This document shows, piece after piece, positions 1-8,188 of a stretch of DNA of 64,000 nt (its first letter is position 1; the number at the start of each line of letters is the position of its first letter). The DNA is taken from contig NZ_LSIF01000060.1 in assembly GCF_001556105.1 (NCBI RefSeq), positions 1-64,000 of the forward strand, in the 5' to 3' direction. Source of the DNA: Pseudoxanthomonas mexicana (GTDB lineage Bacteria; Pseudomonadota; Gammaproteobacteria; Xanthomonadales; Xanthomonadaceae). Position numbers and translations under genes: made by a program. Under the pieces are notes generated by a model, which made no database searches, was not told the origin of the DNA, and saw only the letters and a program-made list of their open reading frames with translations.

Positions 1-51
1 GGCTGTCGGGGGTCGGGGGCTGCGGTTATCATGTCGGGTCTGGAAACAAGC

Positions 52-71
52 ACCCGCCGGGTCCGGCGGGT
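52..71. other. GC-rich stem-loop upstream of efp
   Basis: The arms ACCCGCCGG and CCGGCGGGT are perfect complements with almost no loop. The hairpin lies 64 bases before the efp start and is followed by TTCCCCATTC rather than a clean U-run. It could be the terminator of a gene left of the window or part of the efp leader; the sequence does not decide. Confidence 0.4.
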
Positions 72-134
72 TCCCCATTCTATCCGGCCGGCCGCCCTGC
101 GCGGCGGGCACGCCTTACCCTCAGGAGCACACGC

Positions 135-701
135 ATGGCCAGTTACGGCATGAACGACGTCAAGAACGGGATGAAGATCCTGATCCACAACGAGCCGGCG
201 ATCATCAGCGACACCGAGTACGTCAAGCCGGGCAAGGGCCAGGCTTTCACGCGCGTGAAGTACCGCCTGATCAAGAGCGGCCGCGTGCAGGAAATCACCA
301 TGAAGAGCACCGACTCGGTCGAGGCGGCGGACGTGGTGGATACCGACATGCAGTACCTGTACTCCGACGGCGAGTACTGGCACTTCATGCAGCAGGAAAC
401 CTTCGAGCAGGTGCAGGCCGACAAAGCCGGCATGGGTGGCGCCGAGAAGTGGCTGAAGGGCGAGGAAGACTGCGTGGTGACGCTGTGGAACGGCAACCCG
501 ATCCAGGTGACCCCGCCGAACTTCGTCGAGCTGCAGATCACCGAGACCGACCCGGGCGTGAAGGGCGATACCGCCGGCACGGGCGGCAAGCCGGCCACGC
601 TGGAGACCGGCGCCGTCGTGCGCGTGCCGCTGTTCGTCGGCCAGGAAGAGATCATCAAGGTCGACACCCGCACCGGCGAATACGTCAGCCGCGTCAAGTG
701 A
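135..701 (+). CDS. efp: Translation elongation factor P
   Basis: EF-P binds between the ribosomal P and E sites and helps peptide-bond formation at polyproline stretches. The 188-residue length is normal for the family. The N-terminal KOW-like domain carries the tip loop KPGKGQAF (residues 31-38), with Lys34 at the position that EpmA beta-lysylates in enterobacteria; this predicts a lysine-modified EF-P, although no epm gene lies in the window. Two OB-fold domains follow, ending in the usual [12 protein letters not shown] tail. The ATG is preceded by AGGAG with 7-base spacing. The stop TGA shares its last A with the ATG of the next gene. A second, divergent paralogue (EfpL/YeiP type) lies at 53.4 kb on the other strand. 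Confidence 0.97.
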   Translation: MASYGMNDVKNGMKILIHNEPAIISDTEYVKPGKGQAFTRVKYRLIKSGRVQEITMKSTDSVEAADVVDTDMQYLYSDGEYWHFMQQETFEQVQADKAGMGGAEKWLKGEEDCVVTLWNGNPIQVTPPNFVELQITETDPGVKGDTAGTGGKPATLETGAVVRVPLFVGQEEIIKVDTRTGEYVSRVK

Positions 702-910
702 TGGAGCAGCTCGCGCTCTACCTGGGCATCTGGGCGGTTGGTGTGCTGCTGGCCGGGCTGGGCGTGATGCTGTGCTGGAATGCGACGCTGCCGTGGCTGT
801 TCCCCAGCGTGCCGCGGCTCACTTACGGACGCGCGCTGGCGCTGATGCTGCTGTGCTGGCTGCTGTTCGGCGCCGGCGCCATCGGCCTGACCTATACGCT
901 GGGATTCTGA
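701..910 (+). CDS. Small two-helix membrane protein, unknown function
   Basis: This 69-residue protein begins on the last base of the efp stop codon, so it is probably translated by coupling to efp. It has two hydrophobic stretches (about residues 5-30 and 44-67) separated by a short polar loop containing PSVPRLTYGR, which suggests a hairpin in the inner membrane. There is no signal peptidase site, no cysteine pair and no catalytic motif. I do not recognise the family. A longer reading frame upstream overlaps efp out of frame and is treated as a shadow; the ATG at 701 is the natural start. Confidence 0.7.
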   Translation: MEQLALYLGIWAVGVLLAGLGVMLCWNATLPWLFPSVPRLTYGRALALMLLCWLLFGAGAIGLTYTLGF

Positions 911-921
911 GCCGAGGTCCC

Positions 922-2262
922 ATGAACGACCGCATCCCCGAAGCCTGCGACCTGTTGATCGAAGCCGGTTTCGTGGTGCCCGTCGTCCCGCACGGGGTGG
1001 TGCTGGAAAGCCATGCGGTCGCCGTCAGCGGCGGTCGCATCGTCGCTGTCCTGCCGGTGGCGGAGGCGCGCCAGCGTTTCCTGCCGCGCGAAACCGTGTC
1101 GCGCCCCGACGCGGCGCTGATCCCCGGCCTGGTCAATGCGCATACGCACAACCCGATGACGCTGCTGCGCGGCGTGGCCGACGACCTGCCGCTGAAGGTA
1201 TGGCTGCAGGAGCACATCTGGCCGATCGAGGGCGCGGTGATCGGCCCCGATTTCGTGGCCGATGGCATCACCCTGGCGATCGCCGAGATGCTGCGCGGCG
1301 GTACCACCTGCGTCAACGAGAACTACTTCTTCCCGGACGTACAGGCGGCCACCTACAAGCACCACGGTTTCCGTGCGCGCGTCGGCCTGCCGGTGATCGA
1401 TTTCCCGACGGCGTGGGCTGCTTCTGATGATGAGTACTTCGAGAAGGCCGGCGAAGTGCACGACCAGTGGCGCGACGACGCGCTGATCGCCACCGCGTTC
1501 GCGCCGCATGCGCCGTACACGGTGAACGACGCGAATTTCGAACGCGTGCGCATGCTGTCGGACCAGCTTGACGTGCCGGTGCACCTGCACCTGCACGAGA
1601 CCGCGCAGGAAGTGGAGCAGTCGCTGGAGAAGTACGGCCAGCGCCCGATCGCGCGGCTGGACCGGCTGGGGCTGGTCAACGACCGCCTGATCGCCATCCA
1701 CATGACCCAACTGACCGAGGCGGAAATCCACCTGTGCGCCGAACGTGGCGTCAGCGTGGTGCATTGCCCGGAATCGAACCTCAAGCTGGCCTCGGGCTTC
1801 TGCCCGGCGTGCGCGCTGGAGCGCGCGGGCGTGACGCTGGCCGTCGGCACCGATGGCTGCGCCAGCAACAACGACCTCGACATGTTCAGCGAAACCCGCA
1901 CGGCCGCGTTGCTGGCCAAGGCGGTCGCGCAGGACGCGGCAGCGCTGGATGCGTTCAGTGCGTTGCGAGCGGCCACGCTGGGCGGCGCGAAGGCGATCGG
2001 GTTCGACGACCGCATCGGCTCGATCGAGCCGGGCAAGGAAGCCGACCTGGTCTGCGTCGACCTGTCTGCGCTGGAAACCCAGCCGCTGCATCACGTGGTG
2101 TCGCAACTGATCTACGCGACCGGTCGCCAGCAGGTCAGCGATGTCTGGATCGCCGGCCGGCCGAAGCTGCAGCAGCGCGTGCTGGTCGAGATCGACATCG
2201 ATGGCGTCATCGCCAATGCGCGGCAGTGGCGTGAGCGGATCGCGGGTATTCGCCTGTCCTGA
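922..2262 (+). CDS. mtaD: Amidohydrolase, methylthioadenosine/S-adenosylhomocysteine deaminase family
   Basis: This 446-residue TRZ/ATZ-type amidohydrolase has the metal-binding features of the family: HTHNP in the first metal motif (about residue 73), HLHLHET (about 217), IHMTQL and later [13 protein letters not shown], with the metal-ligand Asp in GTDG. Family members deaminate 5-methylthioadenosine or S-adenosylhomocysteine at C6 of adenine, but related enzymes act on other N-heterocycles, so the substrate is inferred. mtnB, mtnC and mtnD at 42.7-44.7 kb belong to the same methylthio-salvage theme. The ATG at 922 was chosen over a long in-frame upstream extension, because that extension overlaps the small membrane gene. 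ubiG follows after 37 bases. Confidence 0.85.
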   Translation: MNDRIPEACDLLIEAGFVVPVVPHGVVLESHAVAVSGGRIVAVLPVAEARQRFLPRETVSRPDAALIPGLVNAHTHNPMTLLRGVADDLPLKVWLQEHIWPIEGAVIGPDFVADGITLAIAEMLRGGTTCVNENYFFPDVQAATYKHHGFRARVGLPVIDFPTAWAASDDEYFEKAGEVHDQWRDDALIATAFAPHAPYTVNDANFERVRMLSDQLDVPVHLHLHETAQEVEQSLEKYGQRPIARLDRLGLVNDRLIAIHMTQLTEAEIHLCAERGVSVVHCPESNLKLASGFCPACALERAGVTLAVGTDGCASNNDLDMFSETRTAALLAKAVAQDAAALDAFSALRAATLGGAKAIGFDDRIGSIEPGKEADLVCVDLSALETQPLHHVVSQLIYATGRQQVSDVWIAGRPKLQQRVLVEIDIDGVIANARQWRERIAGIRLS

Positions 2263-2299
2263 TCCGGCGCTGTCGTCGGGTCCGCCTTACAATGGCGAC

Positions 2300-3019
2300 A
2301 TGACGACCACGACTTCGCCCCGCGACGACAATTTCACCCAGGCCGAGCTCGACAAGTTCGGTGCGTTGGCCAACCGCTGGTGGGACCCGGATGGTCCGCA
2401 GAAGGCCCTGCACGCACTGAATCCCGTCCGCCTGCAGTACGTGCGCGAACGCGCGGCGCTGGCGAATGCCGCCGCACTGGACGTCGGTTGCGGTGGCGGC
2501 CTGTTGAGCGAGGCACTGGCGCGCGAAGGGGCGCTGGTTACCGCGATCGACCTGGCGCCGGAACTGGTGAAGGTCGGTCGGCTGCACAAGCTCGAATCGG
2601 GCGTGCAGGTCGACTATCAACTGCGCTCGGTCGAGTCGCTGGCCGAAGAACGGCCGGGCAGCTTCGACGTGGTCACCTGCATGGAGATGCTGGAACACGT
2701 GCCGGATCCGGCATCGATCATCCGCGCCTGCCACACGCTGCTGAAGCCGGGCGGCCGGCTGTTCCTGTCCACATTGAACCGCACGCCGGCCGCGTTCGCG
2801 CTGGCCATCGTGGGCGCCGAGTACATCGCGCGCCTGCTGCCGAAGGGTACGCATCATTACAAGGAATTCATCCGTCCTTCCGAACTGGCCGCGTGGCTGC
2901 GTGACGCCGGCTTCCAGGTGCAGGACGTCACCGGCTTGGCCTACGAGCCGTGGCGCCAGCGCGCACGCCTGACTTCGCGTACCGACGTGAACTACCTCGC
3001 CAGCGCGGTGAAGCCGTGA
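2300..3019 (+). CDS. ubiG: Ubiquinone biosynthesis O-methyltransferase
   Basis: UbiG performs the two SAM-dependent O-methylations of ubiquinone synthesis, including the last step from 3-demethylubiquinone. The 239-residue length is typical. The N-terminus has the family signature [14 protein letters not shown] and [11 protein letters not shown]. Motif I of the Rossmann methyltransferase fold is [14 protein letters not shown] (about residues 62-75), followed by the acidic ribose-binding IDLAPE and the post-motif CMEMLEHV. The C-terminal stretch [15 protein letters not shown] is also characteristic. The stop codon overlaps the GTG start of the phosphatase gene, so the two are translationally coupled, a pairing common in gammaproteobacteria. 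Confidence 0.95.
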   Translation: MTTTTSPRDDNFTQAELDKFGALANRWWDPDGPQKALHALNPVRLQYVRERAALANAAALDVGCGGGLLSEALAREGALVTAIDLAPELVKVGRLHKLESGVQVDYQLRSVESLAEERPGSFDVVTCMEMLEHVPDPASIIRACHTLLKPGGRLFLSTLNRTPAAFALAIVGAEYIARLLPKGTHHYKEFIRPSELAAWLRDAGFQVQDVTGLAYEPWRQRARLTSRTDVNYLASAVKP

Positions 3020-3711
3020 CGTCGACGGGCTTTCCGCGCGCGGCGCTGTTCGATCTGGATGGCACGCTGCTCGACAGCGCGCCGGACATGCTGGCCACCG
3101 CCAACCGCATGCGGGTGGCGCGCGGCATCGGTCCGATGACCATCGAGGGTTTGCGTCCGCATGTGTCGAAAGGATCGCGCGCCATGCTGGCGGCGGCATT
3201 CCCCGACATGGAGCAAGGCCCACGCGAAGCGCTGGTGCCGGAGTTCCTGACGATCTACCAGGAAGAGCTCGGCCGCCACAGCGTGCTGTTCGACGGCGTG
3301 GCGGAGATGCTCGGTGCGTTGGAGGCGGCGGGCAGCGTCTGGGGCATCGTCACCAACAAGCCGGAGTACCTGGCGCGCGACATCCTGCCGCAACTGAGGT
3401 GGAGCGATCGCTGCGCGGTGCTGATCGGCGGCGACACGCTGGCCGAGAAGAAGCCACATCCGCTGCCGCTGCAGGTCGCCGCAGAACGCATCGGCATCGC
3501 CATCGCCGATTGCGTCTACGTGGGCGACGACGAACGCGACATCCAGGCGTCGCGTGCGGCCGGCATGCCATCGATCGCAGCGCTATGGGGTTACCGGCAG
3601 ACGCACGAAGTGCCCGCGGAGTGGGGCGCGGATGTGATGTGCGAGACCGCGAGTGAGCTCATCGAGCCGGCCGCATGGCCGGCCATGCGTTCCTCCGTGG
3701 GAGCGACGTAA
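3016..3711 (+). CDS. gph: Phosphoglycolate phosphatase (HAD family)
   Basis: This HAD hydrolase removes phosphate from 2-phosphoglycolate, a by-product of oxidative DNA damage repair. Motif I is [13 protein letters not shown] (nucleophile Asp about residue 13), motif II includes IVTNKP, motif III has the conserved Lys in EKKPHPLP, and motif IV is YVGDDERD. Length is 231 residues. The start is the GTG inside GTGA, overlapping the ubiG stop; the upstream extension lies inside ubiG and is rejected. The last residues (SSVGAT) and the stop are encoded by an intergenic-type repeat (3697-3720), so the C-terminus has been rewritten by a repeat insertion. Confidence 0.93.
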   Translation: MTSTGFPRAALFDLDGTLLDSAPDMLATANRMRVARGIGPMTIEGLRPHVSKGSRAMLAAAFPDMEQGPREALVPEFLTIYQEELGRHSVLFDGVAEMLGALEAAGSVWGIVTNKPEYLARDILPQLRWSDRCAVLIGGDTLAEKKPHPLPLQVAAERIGIAIADCVYVGDDERDIQASRAAGMPSIAALWGYRQTHEVPAEWGADVMCETASELIEPAAWPAMRSSVGAT

Positions 3712-3799
3712 GTCGCGAGCGGTTTGGCGGTCACGCATGTCTCGGGCGCCGATTCGTATTTCCTGCAACCTCCATCGCGACTGACGTCGCTCCCACACC
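3697..3799. repeat. Paired inverted intergenic repeat (type A)
   Basis: The left arm GTGGGAGCGACGTAAGTCG starts at 3697 and a reverse-complement arm, TCGCGACTGACGTCGCTCCC, ends near 3799. About 55 bases of unrelated sequence separate them. Each arm also contains an internal palindrome (CGACGTNAGTCG). The same element occurs at 28.80 and 54.89 kb, so it is a dispersed REP-like family. The left arm supplies the stop codon of gph. Confidence 0.85.
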
Positions 3800-3811
3800 T
3801 TGCCGATTTCG

Positions 3812-4519
3812 ATGTCCGATTCCGCCGCTCTCGACAGCTTCCTGGGAAAATGGCGTGTCCGCTGGCCCGAGTGGTCGGTGGCCGAGGTCTTCGTCGCGCC
3901 CGCACGTCGCGATATCGCGGTGGCGTGGTTCGCCCTGCTGCAGGAGTTCGAGGACACGCTGAACATCACGGGTGATCCGTTGCCTGCGGATGCCAAGCTC
4001 GCATGGTGGCGGGAGGAACTGCACGGCTGGGGCGCGCAACGTTCGCGTCATCCTCTTGGCAGGCGGCTGGAGCCGGTACAGGCGTCGTGGTCGCTACTCG
4101 CCGACGCGCTGCCGGCATTGGTCATCGCACGAGAGTCGGCGGCCACGGGTGACGCGGCCGTCGCGGCCCTGATCGGTTTTGGCGAGGCCGTGGTGGCGGT
4201 GGAAGCGGATGTGCTGGGTCACGCGCCCACCGCTGATGCCATCGTGGCGCAAGTGCTGGCGGGGCGTCTGGCAGAGATTGGGGTGGCCTCCGTGCCTACC
4301 CACCAGCAACAAACCGGTGAAGGATCGGCGCTGCGCAGTTGGGCCGCTGAGCTGGTTCGACGCTGGGGCGATCCGCGACGCGGCGCCCGCGAACGCCGCA
4401 TCCTGGCGACCTATGCGCATGCGCGCCTCGGTCGTCTCGCCAGGCAGGGCGAAACGGCACCGCTGCCAGCGCGCCCGCTGATCCTGTTCGCCGGTTGGCG
4501 CGCGGCACGCGGTGACTGA
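3812..4519 (+). CDS. Squalene/phytoene synthase-like protein, probably non-catalytic
   Basis: The 235-residue product contains AKLAWWREELHGW (about residues 53-65), the second aspartate-region helix pattern of squalene/phytoene synthases and of NDUFAF6-like relatives. The DXXXD aspartate-rich motifs needed to bind diphosphates are poorly formed: the first region reads ALLQEFEDTLN and the second has no clear DXXXD. A prenyl condensation role is therefore doubtful, and the protein may be a degenerate paralogue or an assembly factor. The start at ATG 3812 follows the right arm of the type A repeat by 12 bases; a TTG four codons earlier is possible. Confidence 0.65.
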   Translation: MSDSAALDSFLGKWRVRWPEWSVAEVFVAPARRDIAVAWFALLQEFEDTLNITGDPLPADAKLAWWREELHGWGAQRSRHPLGRRLEPVQASWSLLADALPALVIARESAATGDAAVAALIGFGEAVVAVEADVLGHAPTADAIVAQVLAGRLAEIGVASVPTHQQQTGEGSALRSWAAELVRRWGDPRRGARERRILATYAHARLGRLARQGETAPLPARPLILFAGWRAARGD

Positions 4520-4625
4520 AGGCGTCGCGTATCGCTGCGATAGCCGCAGGAAAGGTGCGTAACGGACTGTTTCATCTGGGGATTCGGGGCAGGGCGTACA
4601 ATGCGCGGCATCCATTCCCCCGTGC

Positions 4626-5564
4626 ATGACGATGGCCCCCTCGCTTCCTTTGGCGCCCCGCGCCGACCTCCCTGATGTCGCCCACCAACGCGTGCCACTG
4701 GCGCGTCCACTGGACTGGGTAGGCATGGAGAACATTGCGCTGCCGGTGCGCATCGCGGACGGGCAGGGTGGGCAATTGCAGGTCGCCGCCAGCATCGATC
4801 TGTCGGTGAATCTGGCCAATCCAGACGCGCGCGGTATCCATATGTCGCGGCTGTACCTGCAACTGCAGGATGGACTGGCGTGCGAGGCGATCACGCCCGC
4901 TGGCCTGCGCCACCTGCTGCAGGACGGCGTGGCGGCGCAGGCGGGCCTGGCGACCAACGCACGCCTGAAGATCCGCTATGACGCACTCCTGCAGCGCAAG
5001 GCGCTGGAGAGCGACTACACCGGTTGGAAGCGCTACCCGGTGGAAATCGAAGCCACGCTTGTCGACGGACACCTGAATCTCGCGCTGTCGTTCTCGGTTG
5101 AGTACTCCAGCACGTGTCCGGCGTCCGCCGCACTGTCGCGCCAAGCCAATGCGGAACGCTTCGCCGGTGATTTCGAAGCGGCACATCCGCTGTCGGTCGA
5201 TGTGGTGCGTGACTGGCTCGGGTCAGAGCGGGGCCTCGCGGCCACGCCGCATGCGCAGCGCAGCCGCGCCAGTATCCGCGTCGATTTGCGCCCGCAGTTC
5301 GATGAGCTGCCGTTGCTGGCCCTGGTCGATGCGATCGAAGCGGTGCTCGGCACGCCCGTGCAGACGGCCGTGAAGCGCGTGGACGAACAGGCCTTTGCGC
5401 GTCTCAATGCGGAGAACCTGATGTTCTGCGAGGACGCGGCGCGGCGCGTGGCGTCGGTACTTGCGTCCGACCCTCGCATTGCCCGTTACGATGCGACCGT
5501 GGCGCACTACGAAAGCCTGCATCCGCACGATGCCGTGGCTCGCGTGAGCGGTAGCAACGACTAG
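4626..5564 (+). CDS. folE2: GTP cyclohydrolase type IB
   Basis: FolE2 converts GTP to 7,8-dihydroneopterin triphosphate, the first step of folate and pterin synthesis, and unlike FolE can use metals other than zinc. The 312-residue protein has the family start DLPDVAHQRVPLARPLDWVGMENI, the conserved HMSRLY segment (about residue 72), and the active-site cysteine in SSTCPASAALSRQ (about residue 160). Later conserved positions include ENLMFCEDAARR near the C-terminus. A -10-like TACAAT lies at 4597-4602, giving a very short leader, and there is no good Shine-Dalgarno sequence, so the ATG at 4626 or the one six bases later may be used. An inverted repeat TATCG-CTG-CGATA sits at 4530-4542. No Zur-like operator is visible. 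Confidence 0.93.
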   Translation: MTMAPSLPLAPRADLPDVAHQRVPLARPLDWVGMENIALPVRIADGQGGQLQVAASIDLSVNLANPDARGIHMSRLYLQLQDGLACEAITPAGLRHLLQDGVAAQAGLATNARLKIRYDALLQRKALESDYTGWKRYPVEIEATLVDGHLNLALSFSVEYSSTCPASAALSRQANAERFAGDFEAAHPLSVDVVRDWLGSERGLAATPHAQRSRASIRVDLRPQFDELPLLALVDAIEAVLGTPVQTAVKRVDEQAFARLNAENLMFCEDAARRVASVLASDPRIARYDATVAHYESLHPHDAVARVSGSND

Positions 5565-5635
5565 CCGCTTTCTCCGGACGGTTCGTCCGGCGTCGAGCAG
5601 GCGCGCAACGCGCTCCCTCCGCCCCTGGTGCCCGG

Positions 5636-6490
5636 TTACTTCCCGCGTTCCAGGACGAGCAGCGGGTCGATGCGCGTATCGAACCAGTTCATCCCCCAAT
5701 GCAAATGAGGCCCGGTCGCTCGCCCGGTCGCGCCAACCGCGCCGATCACCTGCCCGGCCTCGACGCGATCCCCGACCTTTACGTCGATGCGCGACAGATG
5801 AAGGAAGTTGGAACTGACGCCGTGGCCATGGTCGAGCAACAGCGTGCCGCCGGTCAGGTATAGGTCGGACGAGGCAAAGGTCACCACGCCACCGGCCGGT
5901 GCTTTCACCGGCGTGCCATTCGGCGCTGCGATATCCATGCCGGAATGACCCGCGCCGGGTTGGCCGTTGTAGACCCGTGCGTTGCCGAAGCGGCCGCTGA
6001 TGCGACCCTGCACGGGCCATTGGAAGGGCAGGGCGAAGTCGGCGCGCTCGTCGTCGCGATCGCGCGCGGCGGTGACCTGGGCCTGTTCCCGCTTGATGCG
6101 CGCAGCGATCTCGGGTGGCGGGTTGACGGTCTTGGCCGGCACGCCGTTGACGCGTTCGACCGGCCAGTCGCGCGGAGTCACCGCAATGCTGATGGATTCG
6201 ACGCGACCCGAAGGGGTGGTGATGTCGACCTTCAGTGGACCTGCTTCGTCACGACCTACGCCGAAAACGACGGTGCCGTAGCCGGTGGCGCGCAGGACGC
6301 GTTCCCGATAGCGCACCTGGCTGCCCGGCGGCACCTTGCCGAACACCAGCGCGCCCTGCGACACCCTGGTGGGCAAGACGACGCGTTCTTCCTGCGACAC
6401 CGGGGCTGCGGCTACCGTGTCCTGCGCCGCGACCAGCGGAATCCATCCGGCACAGACCGCGGCGAACAGCGCCGCAACCGCCAGCTTCAA
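5636..6490 (-). CDS. M23 family peptidoglycan metallopeptidase, secreted
   Basis: A signal peptide (MKLAVAALFAAVCAGWIPLVAAQ) directs this 284-residue protein to the periplasm. The C-terminal LytM/M23 domain has the zinc motif HSGMD (H-x3-D, about residue 189) and the HLHWG motif (about 260), so the catalytic residues are present and it should cut peptidoglycan cross-links. Residues about 35-120 form a beta-rich domain seen in front of such peptidases, followed by a short charged helix. The start ATG overlaps the stop of the upstream dihydroorotase gene by four bases, so the pair is co-translated. It converges on folE2 across a 71-base gap containing a small GGAC/GTCC stem. Confidence 0.93.
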   Translation of the reverse strand: MKLAVAALFAAVCAGWIPLVAAQDTVAAAPVSQEERVVLPTRVSQGALVFGKVPPGSQVRYRERVLRATGYGTVVFGVGRDEAGPLKVDITTPSGRVESISIAVTPRDWPVERVNGVPAKTVNPPPEIAARIKREQAQVTAARDRDDERADFALPFQWPVQGRISGRFGNARVYNGQPGAGHSGMDIAAPNGTPVKAPAGGVVTFASSDLYLTGGTLLLDHGHGVSSNFLHLSRIDVKVGDRVEAGQVIGAVGATGRATGPHLHWGMNWFDTRIDPLLVLERGK

Positions 6491-7833
6491 CGTGTGAACT
6501 CCAGGCGCTGGCCATTCGGCGTGCCGACGAGGTGTTCACCGTTCCAGACCATGCGGCCGTTGACCCAGGTGGCGCCGATGCGCGAACGGAAGCTGCGGCC
6601 TTCGAACGGCGACCAGCCCACCTTGGACAGTACGTCCTCGCGCTTGACGGTGAACGCCTCATCGTCGATCAGCACCAGATCGGCGAAATAGCCTTCGCGC
6701 AGGTAGCCGCGTTCCTTGACGTCGAACAACTGTGCCGGGGCGTGGGCGAACTTCTGCACGACGCGGGTGACATCCATGCGCTGCTCGTGCACGAGTTCCA
6801 GCGCGGCGACCAGCGCGTACTGCACCAGCGGCAGGCCGGACGGCGCCTGCACGTAGGGCTTTTCCTTTTCTTCCAGCGTGTGCGGCGCATGGTCGGTGGC
6901 CAGCACGTCGACGATGTCGTCCACCAGCGCCTTGATCAATGCCTCGCGATCGCTGGCGTCCTTGATCGCGGGGTTGCACTTGATCAGGTTGCCCAGCGCG
7001 GCGTAGTCGGCGCGATCGAAGCGCAGGAAGTGGATGCAGGTCTCCGCGGTGATCTGCTTGCGCTTACCGTCGGCGGCGATCAGCGGGCCGGGCGTGAACA
7101 GCGCCAGTTCGTCGGCGGTGGAGATGTGCAGCACGTGCAGGCGGGTGCCGTGCTTGCGCGCCAGCGACATCGCCAGTTGCGTCGACTTGATGCACGCCTC
7201 GCGGCTGCGGATGTCGGGGTGGTGCTCGGCCGACAGCGCGTCGCCGTACTTGGCCTGGAACGCCGCCAGGTTGGCGTCGATCATCGGCGTGTCTTCGCAA
7301 TGCGTGATGATCGGCGTGGGTGCCTCGCGGAAGATCGCGTCCAGCGTTTCCGGGTTGTCGACCAGCATGTTGCCGGTGGACGCGCCCATGAACACCTTGA
7401 TGCCCGGCGCCGTCTTGGGGTCGAGCGTGCGGATCGCCTCCAGGTTGTCGTTGCTGGCGCCCATGTAGAAGCCGTAGTTGCCCCAGGCGCGGCCCTTGGC
7501 GCGCTGGTACTTGTCTTCCAGCGCGGCCGCGTCGAGCGTCGGCGGGCTGGTGTTGGGCATGTCCATGAAGGTGGTCAGGCCACCCGCCACGGCCGCGGCC
7601 GATTCGGTGGCCATGTCGCCCTTGTGCGGCATGCCGGGTTCGCGGAAGTGCACCTGGTCGTCGATCATGCCCGGCAACAGCCAGCGGCCGGCGGCATCGA
7701 TGACGGTTTCCTCGCCCTGTGGGCGGATCTCGGCGGCGATGCGGGCGATGCGCCCGTTCTCGATCCGCAAGTCACCCTCGGTGACGCGTCCTTCGTTGAC
7801 CAGACGGGCGTTGACGATGACGGTAGCGGGCAT
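6487..7833 (-). CDS. pyrC: Dihydroorotase (class I type)
   Basis: Dihydroorotase closes carbamoyl aspartate to dihydroorotate in pyrimidine synthesis. The 448-residue amidohydrolase has KVFMGASTGN (probable carboxylated metal-bridging Lys), THCED, HVLHIST and the catalytic-Asp motif LATDHAPH. The first metal motif reads DDQVHFREPG, so the first His of the usual HxH is Gln; I recall the same change in a recognised dihydroorotase subgroup of Bacteroidetes and xanthomonads, so loss of activity need not follow. The start overlaps the yidD stop by one base (TGATG), and its own stop overlaps the M23 gene. The enzyme could instead be a non-catalytic homologue, but most active-site motifs are kept. 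Confidence 0.88.
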   Translation of the reverse strand: MPATVIVNARLVNEGRVTEGDLRIENGRIARIAAEIRPQGEETVIDAAGRWLLPGMIDDQVHFREPGMPHKGDMATESAAAVAGGLTTFMDMPNTSPPTLDAAALEDKYQRAKGRAWGNYGFYMGASNDNLEAIRTLDPKTAPGIKVFMGASTGNMLVDNPETLDAIFREAPTPIITHCEDTPMIDANLAAFQAKYGDALSAEHHPDIRSREACIKSTQLAMSLARKHGTRLHVLHISTADELALFTPGPLIAADGKRKQITAETCIHFLRFDRADYAALGNLIKCNPAIKDASDREALIKALVDDIVDVLATDHAPHTLEEKEKPYVQAPSGLPLVQYALVAALELVHEQRMDVTRVVQKFAHAPAQLFDVKERGYLREGYFADLVLIDDEAFTVKREDVLSKVGWSPFEGRSFRSRIGATWVNGRMVWNGEHLVGTPNGQRLEFTR

Positions 7834-8093
7834 CAGGGATTCCTGGAGGGGCAGGGGGAAGAGGGGTGGTCATGCCCGCACGACGGTACAGGATCGTGCC
7901 CGCCCGGGTGCAGGGGATGGCAGCGGCCGATCCGGCGAATCGCCAGCCAGCCGCCTCTCAGCGGTCCGAACCGGCCGATCGCCTCCATGGCGTACTCCGA
8001 GCAGGAGGGAACGAACCGGCAGCGCGGGCCCAGCAGCGGGCTGATGAACTGCTTGTAGCCCTTCAACAACAGGATGAGCAGGCGGGCGAACAT
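7833..8093 (-). CDS. yidD: Membrane protein insertion efficiency factor YidD
   Basis: YidD is a small inner-membrane-associated protein that assists insertion of membrane proteins with YidC. This 86-residue copy has the family core [20 protein letters not shown] and the following SEYAMEAI, with two of the conserved cysteines in CRFVPSC and a third in GRCHP. The usual genomic home of yidD is the rnpA-yidC-mnmE region; here it heads a short operon with dihydroorotase and an M23 peptidase. The C-terminal tail from about residue 65 is rich in Pro, His and Ser and is not conserved in the family. Confidence 0.93.
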   Translation of the reverse strand: MFARLLILLLKGYKQFISPLLGPRCRFVPSCSEYAMEAIGRFGPLRGGWLAIRRIGRCHPLHPGGHDPVPSCGHDHPSSPCPSRNP

Positions 8094-8115
8094 GACTGGA
8101 TGATACCGCGTCGGG

Positions 8116-8144
8116 TTGCCGCTGCCCCGCGGGTAGGCTATAAA
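8116..8144 (+). promoter_or_regulatory. Sigma-70 promoter of the dksA-like gene
   Basis: TTGCCG (8116-8121) and TATAAA (8139-8144) are separated by exactly 17 bases, one of the best promoter matches in the window. A GC-rich discriminator (AGCGCGC) follows. The leader then holds a perfect hairpin TTCCCGA-CGC-TCGGGAA (8153-8169), just before the Shine-Dalgarno AAGGAA (8174-8179). Confidence 0.75.
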
Positions 8145-8188
8145 AGCGCGCTTTCCCGACGCTCGGGAAGAACAAGGAAGCGCTGTTC

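Noticed and set aside
4520..4625. Zur box in front of folE2
   Set aside because: Zinc-regulated folE2 genes often have one. The only palindrome here is TATCG-CTG-CGATA, which does not resemble a Zur operator.
6235..8058. Plus-strand frame of 607 codons opposite dihydroorotase and the M23 gene
   Set aside because: It is antisense to two well-supported genes and has no recognisable features.
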